Origin: Gemmobacter aquarius
Lineage (GTDB): Bacteria > Pseudomonadota > Alphaproteobacteria > Rhodobacterales > Rhodobacteraceae
Length of the DNA: 64,000 nt
Reading direction: 5' to 3'
Assembly (NCBI RefSeq): GCF_003060865.1
Contig: NZ_CP028918.1
Location: 3,150,001 to 3,214,000 of the forward strand
Made by a program: the position numbers and the translations under genes. Shown here piece by piece: positions 53,056-62,950 of this stretch; within the stretch, counting starts at the first letter, position 1; every line of letters starts with the position of its first letter. The notes under the pieces are model-generated. The model worked only from the letters and a program-made list of their open reading frames with translations. It had not been told where the DNA came from and did not search any database.

Positions 53056-53847
53056 ATGACCAGAATCGACGCGACTTTCGCACGGCTGAAAGCTGACGGC
53101 AAAAAGGCTTTCGTCGCCTATATCATGGGCGGCGATCCCGATCCCGAAACCTCGCTTGCCGTGATGCAGGGAATGCCTGCCGCAGGCGTCGACATCATCG
53201 AACTCGGCATGCCTTTCACCGATCCGATGGCAGACGGCCCCACCATCCAGCTTGCCGGACAGCGGGCGCTTGAAATCGGCATGACGATGGACCGGGTCTT
53301 CGACATGGTCCGCGCCTTCCGCGCGGGCAACGATACGACGCCCATCGTCCTCATGGGCTATTACAACCCGATCTACTCGCGCGGGGTCGACCGCTTCCTG
53401 ACCGACGCGAAAGCAGCAGGCATCGACGGGCTGATCGTCGTCGACTTGCCCCCCGAGGAAGACAGCGAACTCTGCCTTCCGGCACAGGCAGCGGGCCTCA
53501 ACTTCATCCGCCTCGCCACCCCTACGACCGATGCAAAACGCCTGCCCAAGGTGCTGCAGAACACTTCGGGCTTCGTCTATTACGTCTCGATCACCGGCAT
53601 TACGGGGGCTGCCACCGCCGTCGCCACCAACGTCGGCCCCGAGGTCGCCCGCATCAAGGCCGCAACCGACCTGCCGGTCATCGTGGGCTTCGGCATCAAC
53701 ACCCCCGACAGCGCGCGCACCATCGCATCGGTGGCAGACGGCTGCGTGGTCGGCTCGGCAATCGTCAAGGAAATCGGCGCCAAACGTCCGGTGGCCGAGG
53801 TGCTCTCCTTCATCGCCTCGCTCGCAGCAGGCGCACACAGCGCCTGA
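53056..53847 (+). CDS. trpA: Tryptophan synthase alpha subunit
   Basis: Cleaves indole-3-glycerol phosphate to indole for TrpB. The protein has 263 aa, a TIM barrel with catalytic Glu and Asp in [16 protein letters not shown], then [35 protein letters not shown] and the phosphate site [22 protein letters not shown]. No other trp gene is in the window, so trpA is separate from trpB here or its partner lies elsewhere. The ribosome site is weak (GGGCAAG). Confidence 0.96.
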   Translation: MTRIDATFARLKADGKKAFVAYIMGGDPDPETSLAVMQGMPAAGVDIIELGMPFTDPMADGPTIQLAGQRALEIGMTMDRVFDMVRAFRAGNDTTPIVLMGYYNPIYSRGVDRFLTDAKAAGIDGLIVVDLPPEEDSELCLPAQAAGLNFIRLATPTTDAKRLPKVLQNTSGFVYYVSITGITGAATAVATNVGPEVARIKAATDLPVIVGFGINTPDSARTIASVADGCVVGSAIVKEIGAKRPVAEVLSFIASLAAGAHSA

Positions 53848-54023
53848 CTGCCTGCCAGCCGCAGACCATAGCGCCGATGTCACGCTTGCCATGCCGCCGA
53901 AATTCGCGGCGATCTTCGGCTCGATATCGGGCCTCAGCCGGGTTTTGACCCAGCTCGACCGGATCGCCGCGGTCTTGCGCGGCATCCGTCCAACCGCGTA
54001 AAGACAGCCCCGCAACACCCGTC

Positions 54024-54467
54024 TCAGGCGGCGCGCAGCCCCTCCATCACCTGCCGCAAATGCGCGATCGCCGCCCGCAGCGGCGCCAGCGCATCGCCGT
54101 CAACCCGTGCCGCCAACGCCGCAAGTTCGGGCGCCAGCGCCGTGACGGCCACGCTCCGCAGCGTGCGCCCCTTTGGCGTCAGCCAGACCAGTTTCGACCG
54201 CCCGTCGCGCGGGTTCGGTTCGATCCGCACCAGACCGTGCTTTTCCAGCACGATCAACGTATGCGTCATCGATGTCTTGGGCACTTCGAAGGTGCGGGCC
54301 AGCGCAACCGGTGTCTGCCCCTCGCCCGCCAGATACAGATGGTTCAGCACCGCAAACTGCGACCACTGGAACCCGTCCGGAAGCCGCTGCTCGACCAGCG
54401 CCCGCGCCATCTGGTCAAGGGCGCTCACCTCGGCAAAAAAGCCCAGAAACGTCTCGCAGCTGTCCAT
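54024..54467 (-). CDS. MarR-family regulator, divergent from lldD
   Basis: Winged-helix regulator of 147 aa: RLPDGFQWSQFAVLNHLYLA, VPKTSMTHTLIVLEKHGLV (recognition helix) and wing PNPRDGRSKLVWLTPKG. AAGG stands 7 bases before ATG 54467, better than GTG 54473. Divergent orientation suggests control of lldD and of itself. Gap 53848-54023 downstream holds only a doubtful 36-codon frame. Confidence 0.88.
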   Translation of the reverse strand: MDSCETFLGFFAEVSALDQMARALVEQRLPDGFQWSQFAVLNHLYLAGEGQTPVALARTFEVPKTSMTHTLIVLEKHGLVRIEPNPRDGRSKLVWLTPKGRTLRSVAVTALAPELAALAARVDGDALAPLRAAIAHLRQVMEGLRAA

Positions 54468-54624
54468 CGTCACACCTTTTCATACCGTTACGCACAACCT
54501 CGTCCGAAGCAGGACGATCTGGTGCTGTCCCGAACTGCGTAGATGGCGCGGGACCGGACGGAAATCTGGCCAGAGGCACGGGACCGAACCTTTCGTATGG
54601 GCGGGATTGCGGGTTTGGCCATGC

Positions 54625-54647
54625 ATTGGTAAAGAGAACTAACCAAT
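54625..54647. promoter_or_regulatory. Candidate operator in the marR-lldD intergenic region
   Basis: ATTGGT (54625-54630) and ACCAAT (54642-54647) form a perfect inverted repeat with an 11-base A-rich centre, 20 bases before the lldD start. Size and place fit a MarR dimer site. The rest of 54468-54666 holds no other clear element. Confidence 0.4.
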
Positions 54648-54666
54648 CACCAAAGGTTAGCCGGAT

Positions 54667-55830
54667 ATGCCCGTGATCACCTGCATCGATGACCTCAAGC
54701 GTCTTCACAAACGCCGCACGCCCAAGATGTTCTACGACTATTGCGAAAGCGGCAGCTACACCGAGCAGACCTTCCGCGAGAACACGACCGATTTCCAGAA
54801 GCTGCGCCTTCGCCAGAAGGTCGCGGTCGACATGTCGGGCCGCAGCACCGCCAGCCACATGATCGGCGAGCCTGTCGCCATGCCGGTCGCCCTTGCGCCG
54901 GTCGGCATGACCGGCATGCAGCGCGCCGATGGCGAGATCAAAGCCGCCCGCGCCGCCGAAGCCTTCGGTGTGCCCTTCACCCTGTCCACAATGTCGATCT
55001 GCTCCATCGAAGACATCGCCGCCCACACGAAGAAACCGTTCTGGTTCCAACTCTACGTGATGAAGGATGAAGAATTCGTCGACAGCGCCATCGAACGCGC
55101 CCGCGCCGCAGGCTGTTCGGCACTGGTGCTGACGCTCGATCTGCAAATCCTCGGGCAGCGGCACAAGGACCTGAAGAACGGCCTGTCCGCCCCGCCGAAG
55201 CTGACGCTCCCGAACCTGCTCGACATCGCGATCCGCCCGCAATGGGCGCTGGAAATGCTGTCCACCCCGCGCCGCACGTTCCGCAACATCGTGGGCCATG
55301 CCAAAGGCGTCGGCGATATGTCCAGCCTGATGAGCTGGACAAACGAACAGTTCGACCCGCATCTCGATTGGAACAAGATCGCCCGCATCCGCGACAAATG
55401 GGGCGGCAAGCTGATCCTCAAAGGCATCCTCGACGCAGATGACGCCAAGCGCGCCGCCGGTTTCGGCGCCGATGCGATCATCGTGTCGAACCACGGCGGC
55501 CGCCAGCTCGACGGGGCGGTGTCAGCAATCCGCATGCTCCCCCCCATCGTCCGAGCCGTCGGCGACAAGACCGAGGTGTTCATGGATTCCGGCATCCGCT
55601 CGGGGCAAGACGTGCTCAAGGCCCTCGCCCTCGGCGCCAAGGGCACCTTCATCGGGCGGGCCTATATCCACGGCCTCGGCGCGATGGGACAGCCGGGCGT
55701 CACCGCAGCGCTCGAGGTGATCCGCAAGGAACTCGACACCACGATGGCGCTTTGCGGTGAAAAGAACGTGCAGAACCTGAGCCGCGACAACCTTCTGGTT
55801 CCCGCCGATTTCGAAGGCTTCTGGGCGTAG
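54667..55830 (+). CDS. lldD: L-lactate dehydrogenase (FMN-dependent, LldD family)
   Basis: Alpha-hydroxy-acid oxidising flavoprotein, 387 aa. Seen: RTPKMFYDYCESGSYTEQT, PVALAPVGMTGMQRADGE, FWFQLYV, the catalytic His/Arg in VSNHGGRQLDGA and the FMN phosphate site FMDSGIRSGQDVLKALALGA. It oxidises L-lactate to pyruvate and passes electrons to the membrane; other 2-hydroxyacids are possible. AAAGG precedes the ATG. A MarR regulator is divergent. Confidence 0.92.
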   Translation: MPVITCIDDLKRLHKRRTPKMFYDYCESGSYTEQTFRENTTDFQKLRLRQKVAVDMSGRSTASHMIGEPVAMPVALAPVGMTGMQRADGEIKAARAAEAFGVPFTLSTMSICSIEDIAAHTKKPFWFQLYVMKDEEFVDSAIERARAAGCSALVLTLDLQILGQRHKDLKNGLSAPPKLTLPNLLDIAIRPQWALEMLSTPRRTFRNIVGHAKGVGDMSSLMSWTNEQFDPHLDWNKIARIRDKWGGKLILKGILDADDAKRAAGFGADAIIVSNHGGRQLDGAVSAIRMLPPIVRAVGDKTEVFMDSGIRSGQDVLKALALGAKGTFIGRAYIHGLGAMGQPGVTAALEVIRKELDTTMALCGEKNVQNLSRDNLLVPADFEGFWA

Positions 55831-55845
55831 TTTCTTCGCCAAAGA

Positions 55846-55880
55846 CCGGGGGTTTCACACCCCCGGACCCCCGTGGGATA
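55846..55880 (+). repeat. Intergenic hairpin plus GGGATATTT element after lldD
   Basis: A perfect 8-bp stem CCGGGGGT-TTCAC-ACCCCCGG (55846-55866) is followed by ACCCCCGTGGGATATTT. There is no T tract, so it is a weak terminator at best. It can end both lldD and the convergent MFS gene. It resembles the element at 38620-38666. Confidence 0.5.
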
Positions 55881-55901
55881 TTTAGGGGCAGAAAATGCAG
55901 G

Positions 55902-57053
55902 TCAGTCCGCTTTCTGCCGCGCCATGAGCGGGGCGAGAACCAGTACGGCCAGCAGCATCACCGCCGCAAAGACAAAGGCAAACCGCAGACCGAACGCGCC
56001 CGCGATGAAGCCCAGCGCCGGCGGCCCGACGAAATAGCCGAAATATCCGTATAGCGTCGCCCGCGCCACGGCCCGCGCCCGCGCTTGCCGCGTGGCCAGC
56101 CTTCCCACCAGCGAAAACGCCGTGGGCGCGATCACCGAAGCACCGATCCCCATGACAATGAACCCGGCATAGGCCATGGCGGGCGTCACCGCCAAAGCCG
56201 CGCCCAGCGCGCCGATCCCCGCGATCACCGCACCCCCTACCAGCACGCGGAACGGGTTGAGCCGTGTCACCAGCCCCTGCCCCGCCAGACGCGACAACCC
56301 CATCGTCAGCGCCAATGCCGCTGGCCCCATCGCCCCCTGCTCGGGCGATCCGCCGAGCGTCTTTTCGATATGCAGCGCAGACCAGCTTTCCGCCGCGTTT
56401 TCGGTCAGAAAGGCGATTAGCACGATCCCCCCCCCGATCACCGGCACCAGCCCCAATCGGCCCGCTCCCCCGCCCTCCTTGGGCCGACGCAACCCGTGGA
56501 TCGTGCCATCCCGCTCGAACGCCATGAACGCAAAGCCCCCCGCCAAGACCGCGCAAGTCCCCATCACCCACCCCGGAGGCCATTCCGCCCCGCGCATCAC
56601 CCCCGTCAGCACCGCGCCCCCCGCATAGCCGAAGCTATAGGCCGCGTGGCACAGGTTCATCAGATGCAGGCCCCGCTCGTTCTCCAAAGCGGCGACGCGG
56701 GCGTTCATCAGCACATCGGTCAACCCCGTCGCCGCCCCGCAGCACATCATCGCCAGCGGGAACACCCAAGCCACCGTCACATGCCCCGGCAAGATGAACG
56801 CCGCCGCCATCAGCAGCGATGCCACCGGCACCGCCACCCGCCCCAGCCACGCCCCGATCATCGGCGCTGCCAGCATGGCCACGACCGCGGCAAGCGGCGT
56901 GGGCAGCAGGATCAACCCTAGCCGGGTTTCATCCACCCCCACCTGATCCTTCAGGTCCGGCAGTACGGCGGCAAACGTCCCCCACAGCACGCCCATCGCA
57001 GCGAATGCGGCAAGCGGCGCGCGCGCCGTGGCAAGGGTGCGAAAGAACGACAT
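55902..57053 (-). CDS. MFS transporter
   Basis: Major facilitator of 383 aa with about twelve hydrophobic helices ([58 protein letters not shown]). The pattern [30 protein letters not shown] resembles the fucose-permease-like/YbjJ branch; the substrate is unknown. AGGAG precedes ATG 57053; the upstream in-frame extension to 57164 is non-coding in character. Confidence 0.85.
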   Translation of the reverse strand: MSFFRTLATARAPLAAFAAMGVLWGTFAAVLPDLKDQVGVDETRLGLILLPTPLAAVVAMLAAPMIGAWLGRVAVPVASLLMAAAFILPGHVTVAWVFPLAMMCCGAATGLTDVLMNARVAALENERGLHLMNLCHAAYSFGYAGGAVLTGVMRGAEWPPGWVMGTCAVLAGGFAFMAFERDGTIHGLRRPKEGGGAGRLGLVPVIGGGIVLIAFLTENAAESWSALHIEKTLGGSPEQGAMGPAALALTMGLSRLAGQGLVTRLNPFRVLVGGAVIAGIGALGAALAVTPAMAYAGFIVMGIGASVIAPTAFSLVGRLATRQARARAVARATLYGYFGYFVGPPALGFIAGAFGLRFAFVFAAVMLLAVLVLAPLMARQKAD

Positions 57054-57244
57054 GCGGGGAACTCCTGTGCCCTTTGCAGCTAGGCCCGGCCCCGTCCGGG
57101 GGCAAGCCTGCCCGCGACACCCCGGCCCCATCCGCGACCCCGCCCCGCTTTTCCTGCTTTCCAAACTGCCGAATCGCCGCTATAGCCCCACGGTCGCGTC
57201 GCACACCCTTGGAGGGCGGCGGACTTATTTATTGGAGAATACCC

Positions 57245-57838
57245 ATGGCTCGCGAGATCCCCGATCTTCAGGCTGCGGTACGGACGGGGACAGGCAAGGG
57301 GGCCGCTCGTCAAGCTCGTCGTGAGGGCTACGTACCCGGCATCGTATATGGCGACGGCAAAGAGCCGACGCCGCTCAACCTGAACTACAACTACCTGCTC
57401 AAGCGCCTGCGTCAGGGCCGCTTCCTTCAGACGCTGTTCAACCTCAAGGTTGAAGGCGGCGAGGAAGTCCATGTGATCTGCCGCGGTGTACAGCGCGACG
57501 TGGTCAAGGACCTGCCGACCCACGTCGATTTCATGCGGATCAACGACGAATCGCGGATCAACCTGTTCATCCACGTCAACTTCGACAACGCCGAGGCGTC
57601 GCCCGGCATCAAGCGCGGCGGTACGCTGACCACCGTTCGCGCCGAAGTCGAACTCGAAGTGCTGGCCGGTGACATTCCCGACCACATCACCGTCGACCTG
57701 ACGGGTCGCCAGATCGGTGACGTCATCCACATCGAAGACGTGACCCTGCCCGCAGGTGCCAAACCGACCATCAACCGGAACTTCGTCATCGCCAAGATCG
57801 ACGCGCCGACCGGCCTGGCCGCCAGCACCGACGAGTGA
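57245..57838 (+). CDS. rplY: 50S ribosomal protein L25 (Ctc form)
   Basis: Binds 5S rRNA. The protein has 197 aa, the long TL5/Ctc type: N-terminal L25 domain ([45 protein letters not shown]) plus a C-terminal beta domain ([31 protein letters not shown]). GGAGAA precedes ATG. pth follows, as in many bacteria, but with a gene inserted on the other strand. Confidence 0.95.
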   Translation: MAREIPDLQAAVRTGTGKGAARQARREGYVPGIVYGDGKEPTPLNLNYNYLLKRLRQGRFLQTLFNLKVEGGEEVHVICRGVQRDVVKDLPTHVDFMRINDESRINLFIHVNFDNAEASPGIKRGGTLTTVRAEVELEVLAGDIPDHITVDLTGRQIGDVIHIEDVTLPAGAKPTINRNFVIAKIDAPTGLAASTDE

Positions 57839-57856
57839 TCTTCTGATCCATCCGGC

Positions 57857-57890
57857 AAAAGGGCGCGTGGGAAACCTCGCGCCCTTTTTT
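57857..57890 (+). terminator. Terminator of rplY
   Basis: An 11-bp stem AAAAGGGCGCG with CGCGCCCTTTT around a 10-base loop is followed by a T tract (TTTTTT at 57885-57890). Strong rho-independent form; the symmetric A/T runs make it useful in both directions, including for the minus-strand glycosyltransferase. Confidence 0.9.
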
Positions 57891-57908
57891 GCATTCCGCA
57901 TGCTCGTC

Positions 57909-58895
57909 TCAACTCCGTTCGCTATGCGCCAGCCAGCGCGGATCGTCCCGCGGGTCGCCGCCAGCCTTGGCCACCAGCCGCGCCACATAATCGGCGCAGG
58001 CGCGGTGATGCAGCCGCGCCACCGCTGCATCCGCCATCATCTGCCCGTAAACCGCATCGAACGCCGCCGCATGGCGCAGGATCGTCACATCCTCCACCTC
58101 GTTCCGATCCGCCCCTTCGTAATATTCATCCGTATAGCGGTCCCGCCCCGCCACCGGCGAAAGGGTCCCGCGCTTAAGGGCGAAACTCTCGGCGTTTCGC
58201 AGCATGAAATGGTTGATCTGCGCCACGCCATATCCGCGCATCCCTTGCGGCAGCACGCGCAGGCTTTCACCTTCTGGCGTCCATCCGGTCAACTCCATCC
58301 CCGCCGGATTGATCCAGCGCATGCCCGCCAGCCCCCAGTCGCGCATCCGGAACGGCCGCAGCTTTTTGGGCGAATGTTCGCCCAACCGCGCAAACCACCC
58401 CGGATGCCGATGGATCGACTTTACCCAACCCGACAGCTTGCCCCCTTCGGCTGCGGCCATCCTGTGCAGCCGGTGCTGCAACCCGTCCTCCCAATGCTGC
58501 CGCCCCATCGTGCCGAACACCCGCCACGGTATCGACATGCCGAGGAAAGGCTCGTCGAACCCGCCAAGCAAGTCCTCCAGCCGCCCCGCCCCGCGATGGA
58601 TGTTCAGGAATTCGTCCACATCGCAGACCATCACCCAATCCGCGCCGGCCACCTGCGGCAGGGCCTTGGCCGCCGCCAGCTTCGTTCCGGTGATCCGCGC
58701 CCCTGATGGCACATCGCAGACCAGATGCGTCACCCAGCCCCGCGCGGCCATTGCATCGAGCAGCGCGGGCGAGGCATCGGTGCAATCGTTCGTCACCACC
58801 ACCACGTCGGTGAACCCCAGCATCCGCTGCCAGGCGACCCATTCGACAAGGAAAGGCCCCTCGTCCTTCACCGAACAGACCACCGTATACCGCAA
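57909..58895 (-). CDS. Glycosyltransferase family 2-like protein (DUF4422/GT92-like)
   Basis: The 328-aa product starts YTVVCSVKDEGPFLVEWVAW and has the nucleotide-sugar DxD site in WVMVCDVDEFLNIH, with VVVTNDCTDASPALLDAM, SIPWRVFGTMGRQHW and SVHRHPGW-like WVKSIHRHPGWFA. This pattern fits the glycosyl transferase family 92/Glyco_tranf_2_4 group often seen in Rhodobacteraceae. There is no ATG near the conserved start; TTG 58895 follows a G-rich ribosome site, while TTG 58979 would reach into the pth upstream region. Confidence 0.8.
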   Translation of the reverse strand: MRYTVVCSVKDEGPFLVEWVAWQRMLGFTDVVVVTNDCTDASPALLDAMAARGWVTHLVCDVPSGARITGTKLAAAKALPQVAGADWVMVCDVDEFLNIHRGAGRLEDLLGGFDEPFLGMSIPWRVFGTMGRQHWEDGLQHRLHRMAAAEGGKLSGWVKSIHRHPGWFARLGEHSPKKLRPFRMRDWGLAGMRWINPAGMELTGWTPEGESLRVLPQGMRGYGVAQINHFMLRNAESFALKRGTLSPVAGRDRYTDEYYEGADRNEVEDVTILRHAAAFDAVYGQMMADAAVARLHHRACADYVARLVAKAGGDPRDDPRWLAHSERS

Positions 58896-59010
58896 ACCCG
58901 CCCCCCGCTTTGGCCAAGCCTTGCCCCTTGCGCCCCCGCCGTCAAGACTTGCACCAGACCCGACAGTCGGGCATTGCAACGATCACGCGGCAAGGAAAGG
59001 GCACGGGCAC

Positions 59011-59709
59011 ATGAAACTCATCGTCGGCCTCGGCAATCCCGGCGCGAAATATGCGGGCAACCGCCACAACATCGGCTTCATGGCGCTTGACCGCATCGCC
59101 GCCGATCACGGCTTTTCCCCTTGGAAAGCACAGTTCAAGGGCTTGGTCGCCCAAGGCCAGCTTGGCGCCGAAAAGGTGCTGCTGCTCAAGCCACAAACTT
59201 TCATGAACGTCTCGGGCGAAAGTGTCCGCCCCGCGATGGAATTCTGGAAACTCACCCCCGCCGACATCACCGTCTTCCATGACGAACTTGACCTCGCCCC
59301 CGGCAAGGCCCGCGTCAAGGCAGGCGGCGGCCATGCCGGACACAACGGCTTGCGCTCGATGCACCAGCATCTCGGCACCGACGCCTATAACCGCGTGCGG
59401 CTCGGCATCGGCCATCCCGGCCACAAAGATGCCGTCGCCGCCTATGTGCTCAACGATTTCGCCAAATCCGAACAGGATTGGCTTGATGATCTTCTTCGCG
59501 GCATTTCCGACGGGGCCGAAGCCCTCGCAAACGGCGATCCGACGCGATTTCTCAACGCCATCGCCCTGCGGACCGCCCCGCCGCGGTCATCCACCTCGGA
59601 CCGCCCCGCAGGCCCGAAGGACAAGCCGGTCAAGGCGGCACCGCCAGCACCCGCAGCGCCGGAAGATACCCGAACGCCCGTTCAGAAACTGCTCGACCGG
59701 TTTCGCTAA
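59011..59709 (+). CDS. pth: Peptidyl-tRNA hydrolase
   Basis: Recycles peptidyl-tRNA. The protein has 232 aa: LIVGLGNPGAKYAGNRHNIGF with catalytic His, KPQTFMNVSGESV, VFHDELDLAPGK with the Asp, and GHAGHNGLRS. The C-terminus is extended by about 40 Pro/Ala/Lys residues beyond the enzyme core, as in other Rhodobacteraceae. AAGGAAAGG precedes the ATG. Confidence 0.96.
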   Translation: MKLIVGLGNPGAKYAGNRHNIGFMALDRIAADHGFSPWKAQFKGLVAQGQLGAEKVLLLKPQTFMNVSGESVRPAMEFWKLTPADITVFHDELDLAPGKARVKAGGGHAGHNGLRSMHQHLGTDAYNRVRLGIGHPGHKDAVAAYVLNDFAKSEQDWLDDLLRGISDGAEALANGDPTRFLNAIALRTAPPRSSTSDRPAGPKDKPVKAAPPAPAAPEDTRTPVQKLLDRFR

Positions 59710-60677
59710 ACCTGATCCCCACGTGAAAACAGCCCGCCCAGCGCACGGCTGACCGTCTGTGTCACGCCCGGTTTTGCCAATGTGACAAAGGGCATGGGCC
59801 GGCACACCTCGATCGCGGCCAGCCCGACCCGCGCCGTCAGCGCCCCGTTGACCACGCCTTCGCCGAACCGCCGCGACACCTTGGAAAGCAGGCCGCCGCC
59901 CGCCACCGAATGGATCATATCATCGGTCAAGGCCAGGGCCCCCGTCGCCACCAGATGCCCGAACACCCGCCTCAGCAGCCGCATCGACCCGAAAATCCCC
60001 GACCTTCCGCCATAGACTTCGGCAATCCGTCTGATCATTCGTAAATTCGCGTAAAGCGCCGTCGCCACATCGGCCAGCGCCAGCGGAACCAGCGCCGTCA
60101 CGGTCGCCACCTGCCTTGCCGCGCCCTCTACCTCGGCCCGCGCCGCGGCATCCAGCGGGGCCATAAGCTCGACCTCGGCCAACCCAAGCAGCGCGTCGCC
60201 ATCCATCACCTCGCTCCGCCGCTCGGCCAACCGCGCAAGTCCCCAGGCCTGATCGACCCGCCCGCCATAAAGCCCCGCCACAAGGTCGACCGCCGCCCGC
60301 GCCTCGGCCAAAGTCACCGCCGCCGCCACACGCGCCCGCAACCCGTCAAGCCGCGCCAGCCGCGCAAAGCCCGCAGCCTCGCGCAGCGCCAGCAGCGTTG
60401 CTGCCAGCACCGCCAAAGCCACAAGCGAAAGCCCGACCGCCCCCAGCACCGTATTGGCCGCCAGCAGCGACGCGACAAAGTCATAGGCCGCGACCGACAG
60501 CACAAAGGAAAACAGCGCCCCGAAAGCCCAACCCGCAAAGGCCCCCAACCGCGACCGCCGCCGCGACCGCAGCGCAAGCGCGACCTGCACCGCCCGCCCC
60601 TCGGCTTCCGGCACCGGAGGGGCCAGCGAAGGGTCCACCCCCTCATCCACATCGATCACAAAGGGTTTTTCGCTCAC
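59706..60677 (-). CDS. YcjF/TIGR01620-type membrane protein (DUF697)
   Basis: The 323-aa product has a cytoplasmic acidic lead, two transmembrane helices (LGAFAGWAFGALFSFVLSVA and LGAVGLSLVALAVLAATLLA) and a large C-terminal domain with the DUF697 pattern LVPLALADVATALYANLRMI and LLSKVSRRFGEGVVNGALTARVG. Start is GTG 60677, overlapping the stop of the upstream ycjX gene. The ycjX-ycjF pair is linked to envelope stress in enterobacteria; function here unknown. It overlaps the convergent pth end. Confidence 0.88.
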   Translation of the reverse strand: MSEKPFVIDVDEGVDPSLAPPVPEAEGRAVQVALALRSRRRSRLGAFAGWAFGALFSFVLSVAAYDFVASLLAANTVLGAVGLSLVALAVLAATLLALREAAGFARLARLDGLRARVAAAVTLAEARAAVDLVAGLYGGRVDQAWGLARLAERRSEVMDGDALLGLAEVELMAPLDAAARAEVEGAARQVATVTALVPLALADVATALYANLRMIRRIAEVYGGRSGIFGSMRLLRRVFGHLVATGALALTDDMIHSVAGGGLLSKVSRRFGEGVVNGALTARVGLAAIEVCRPMPFVTLAKPGVTQTVSRALGGLFSRGDQV

Positions 60678-62083
60678 AGCCGGTCTCCGAACAGAAATTC
60701 CGCCGCACGGTCCAGCCTTATATGCGGCACCCCGTCCCCCGGTTTCAGCGCCATGCGCGCAGGCTGGAACGCCATCAGCCCGAACTCGGCCTCAAGCCAT
60801 TTCTCCGCCCCCGCCCGCGCCGGAACCAGCAGGCGTGACGGGTCTTCCGGCAACCGCCCCGGATACAGCGCGACCGTCCGCCCGTCGGCCACACGCCCCC
60901 GCACCACCGGCACGGCGACGCCGTCGCGCATCGCCTCGTCCTCGACCGTGGCGCGAAACCCGGCCAGCGACATCGCAGCCGTCGCCGCCCCCGCAAATTC
61001 GGCGCGGTCCTTGGCCTCGCGCAGCATAGCCTCGGCAATCGCCGTCAGCGCCCCGTGCTGGCTGTGGTGCAAATGGTCGGCCTTGGTCGCGGCAAACAAT
61101 ATCTTATCGACCCGCTTTCCCCCCAAAAGCCGCGTCAGCCACCCGTTGCGCCCGTGGCGAAAGGCGCCCAGCACCTCGGCCATCACCCGCCGCAAATCCT
61201 CGACCGCCTGCGGCCCCTGATGGATCGCCCCCAGCACATCGGCCAGCACCACCTGCCGGTCTATCCGCGCAAAATGGGTGCGGAAAAACGGCTGCACCAC
61301 CTTTGACCGATAGGCATCGTAACGCCGCTCCATCTCGCGCCACAAAGACCCGCGCGACACCGTGGCAGGCTTCGGCAAGGGCGCGAATGTCAGCACGGGC
61401 GACCCCGCCAGATCACCGGGCAACAAGAACCGCCCCGGCGTGCAATCCGACCGGCCCAAGGCCTGCGCCGCATGCAGACAGCGCGTGTAACATTCGGCCA
61501 GCGCCTGCGCCCGCCCCTCGTCCAGCGCCAGCGCCCCGTCCTCGGCCCGCGCCACGGCCATGAATTCCGCCGCCTCGGCCCGCTTGGCCAGACGGGCCAG
61601 CACACCTTCGGCCCAATCCTCATAGCTGCGCTCGAGCAGCGACAGGTCCAAAAGCCACTCGCCCGGATAATCGACGATATCCAGATGCACCACGCGCGGC
61701 CCCGCGAACCCCGCCAGAAACCCCGCAGGCCGCACCCGGAACGACAGCCGCAATTCCGAAACCGCCCGCGTCGAGTCAGGCCATTGTGGGCTATCCCCCG
61801 TCAGCGCCGCCAGATGCCCCTCGTAGTCGAAACGCGGCAGCGTCATGTCGGGCTGCGGCTGCAGATAGACCGCCTCGATCCGCCCCTGCGCCACGGCCCC
61901 CATCTGCCCCATGCGGCCACGGTTCAACAGGTTCGCCACCAGCCCCGTGATGAACACGGTCTTTCCGGCCCGCGAAAGCCCCGTCACACCCAGCCGCACC
62001 ACAGGTTCGAACTGCCCGCCCGCAAGCGCGACCGCCCCTTCGACAGAGCGGGCGATCCCGTCGGTTATTCCGTATAAGGCCAC
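60674..62083 (-). CDS. YcjX-family P-loop protein (DUF463)
   Basis: The 469-aa product has Walker A GLSRAGKTVF, LDIVDYPGEWLLDL, and KILFAATKADHLHHSQH (NKxD-like), the features of the YcjX family of GTPase-like proteins. GTG 62083 has AAAGGGG upstream. It is coupled to the YcjF-type gene. Confidence 0.9.
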   Translation of the reverse strand: MALYGITDGIARSVEGAVALAGGQFEPVVRLGVTGLSRAGKTVFITGLVANLLNRGRMGQMGAVAQGRIEAVYLQPQPDMTLPRFDYEGHLAALTGDSPQWPDSTRAVSELRLSFRVRPAGFLAGFAGPRVVHLDIVDYPGEWLLDLSLLERSYEDWAEGVLARLAKRAEAAEFMAVARAEDGALALDEGRAQALAECYTRCLHAAQALGRSDCTPGRFLLPGDLAGSPVLTFAPLPKPATVSRGSLWREMERRYDAYRSKVVQPFFRTHFARIDRQVVLADVLGAIHQGPQAVEDLRRVMAEVLGAFRHGRNGWLTRLLGGKRVDKILFAATKADHLHHSQHGALTAIAEAMLREAKDRAEFAGAATAAMSLAGFRATVEDEAMRDGVAVPVVRGRVADGRTVALYPGRLPEDPSRLLVPARAGAEKWLEAEFGLMAFQPARMALKPGDGVPHIRLDRAAEFLFGDRL

Positions 62084-62179
62084 ATCAGACCCCTTTCATT
62101 AGCCCCAACATAGGCATGCGGACCGCCACTGTGTAGGGCAAGTCTAGACGCGCCCCCCCCGATCCGCTAACCCCGCCCC

Positions 62180-62950
62180 ATGCCCCGCTACGCCCTTCTC
62201 ATCGAATATGACGGCATGCCCTTCAACGGCTGGCAACGCCAATACGGCGGCCAACCCACCGTGCAGGCGTCGATCGAGGCGGCGCTGGCAAAACTCGAAC
62301 CCGGCCCCCACACCATCGCCGCCGCTGGCCGCACAGATACCGGCGTACACGCCACCGGTCAGGTCGCCACAGTCGATCTTGCGAAAGACTGGGACCCCTT
62401 CCGCCTGCAAGGGGCGCTGAACTACCACCTGCGCCTGACCCCCATCGCCATCCTGCGCGTCGTGATCGTGGCACCCGACTTCCACGCCCGCTTCTCGGCG
62501 CTGGAACGGCGCTATCTCTTTCGCCTAGTCGCCCGCCGCGCGCCCATGGCGCTGGACAAGAACCGCGTCTGGCAAGTGCTCGACCCGCTCGACCTTGCGG
62601 CGATGCAACAAGGTGCCGCCCATTTGATCGGCAAGCACGATTTCACCACCTTCCGCTCGTCGCTCTGCCAAGCCAAAAGCCCGGTGAAAACGCTCGACGA
62701 ACTGACCATCACCGCACAGGAAATCCCCACCGGCACCGAATACCGCTTCACGCTGCGGGCGCGGTCCTTCCTGCACAATCAGGTCCGCTCGATCGTCGGC
62801 ACGCTGCACCGCGTCGGCACCGGCGGCTGGCCGCCCGCCCGCGTCGCCGAAGCCCTCGCCGCCCGCGACCGCGCCGCCTGCGGGCCGGTCTGCCCGCCGC
62901 AGGGCCTGTATCTCACCGGCGTCGGCTACAGCGAAGACCTCTTCGCCTAG
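62180..62950 (+). CDS. truA: tRNA pseudouridine(38-40) synthase TruA
   Basis: Converts uridines 38-40 of tRNA anticodon arms to pseudouridine. The protein has 256 aa: [18 protein letters not shown], catalytic Asp in [49 protein letters not shown] and [15 protein letters not shown]. It overlaps the convergent exonuclease gene by 4 bases. Confidence 0.96.
   Translation: MPRYALLIEYDGMPFNGWQRQYGGQPTVQASIEAALAKLEPGPHTIAAAGRTDTGVHATGQVATVDLAKDWDPFRLQGALNYHLRLTPIAILRVVIVAPDFHARFSALERRYLFRLVARRAPMALDKNRVWQVLDPLDLAAMQQGAAHLIGKHDFTTFRSSLCQAKSPVKTLDELTITAQEIPTGTEYRFTLRARSFLHNQVRSIVGTLHRVGTGGWPPARVAEALAARDRAACGPVCPPQGLYLTGVGYSEDLFA

Noticed and set aside
53891..54001. 36-codon frame between trpA and the MarR gene
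   Set aside because: Codons look plausible (MPPKFAAIFGSISGLSRV) but there is no ribosome site, no neighbour logic and no known match.
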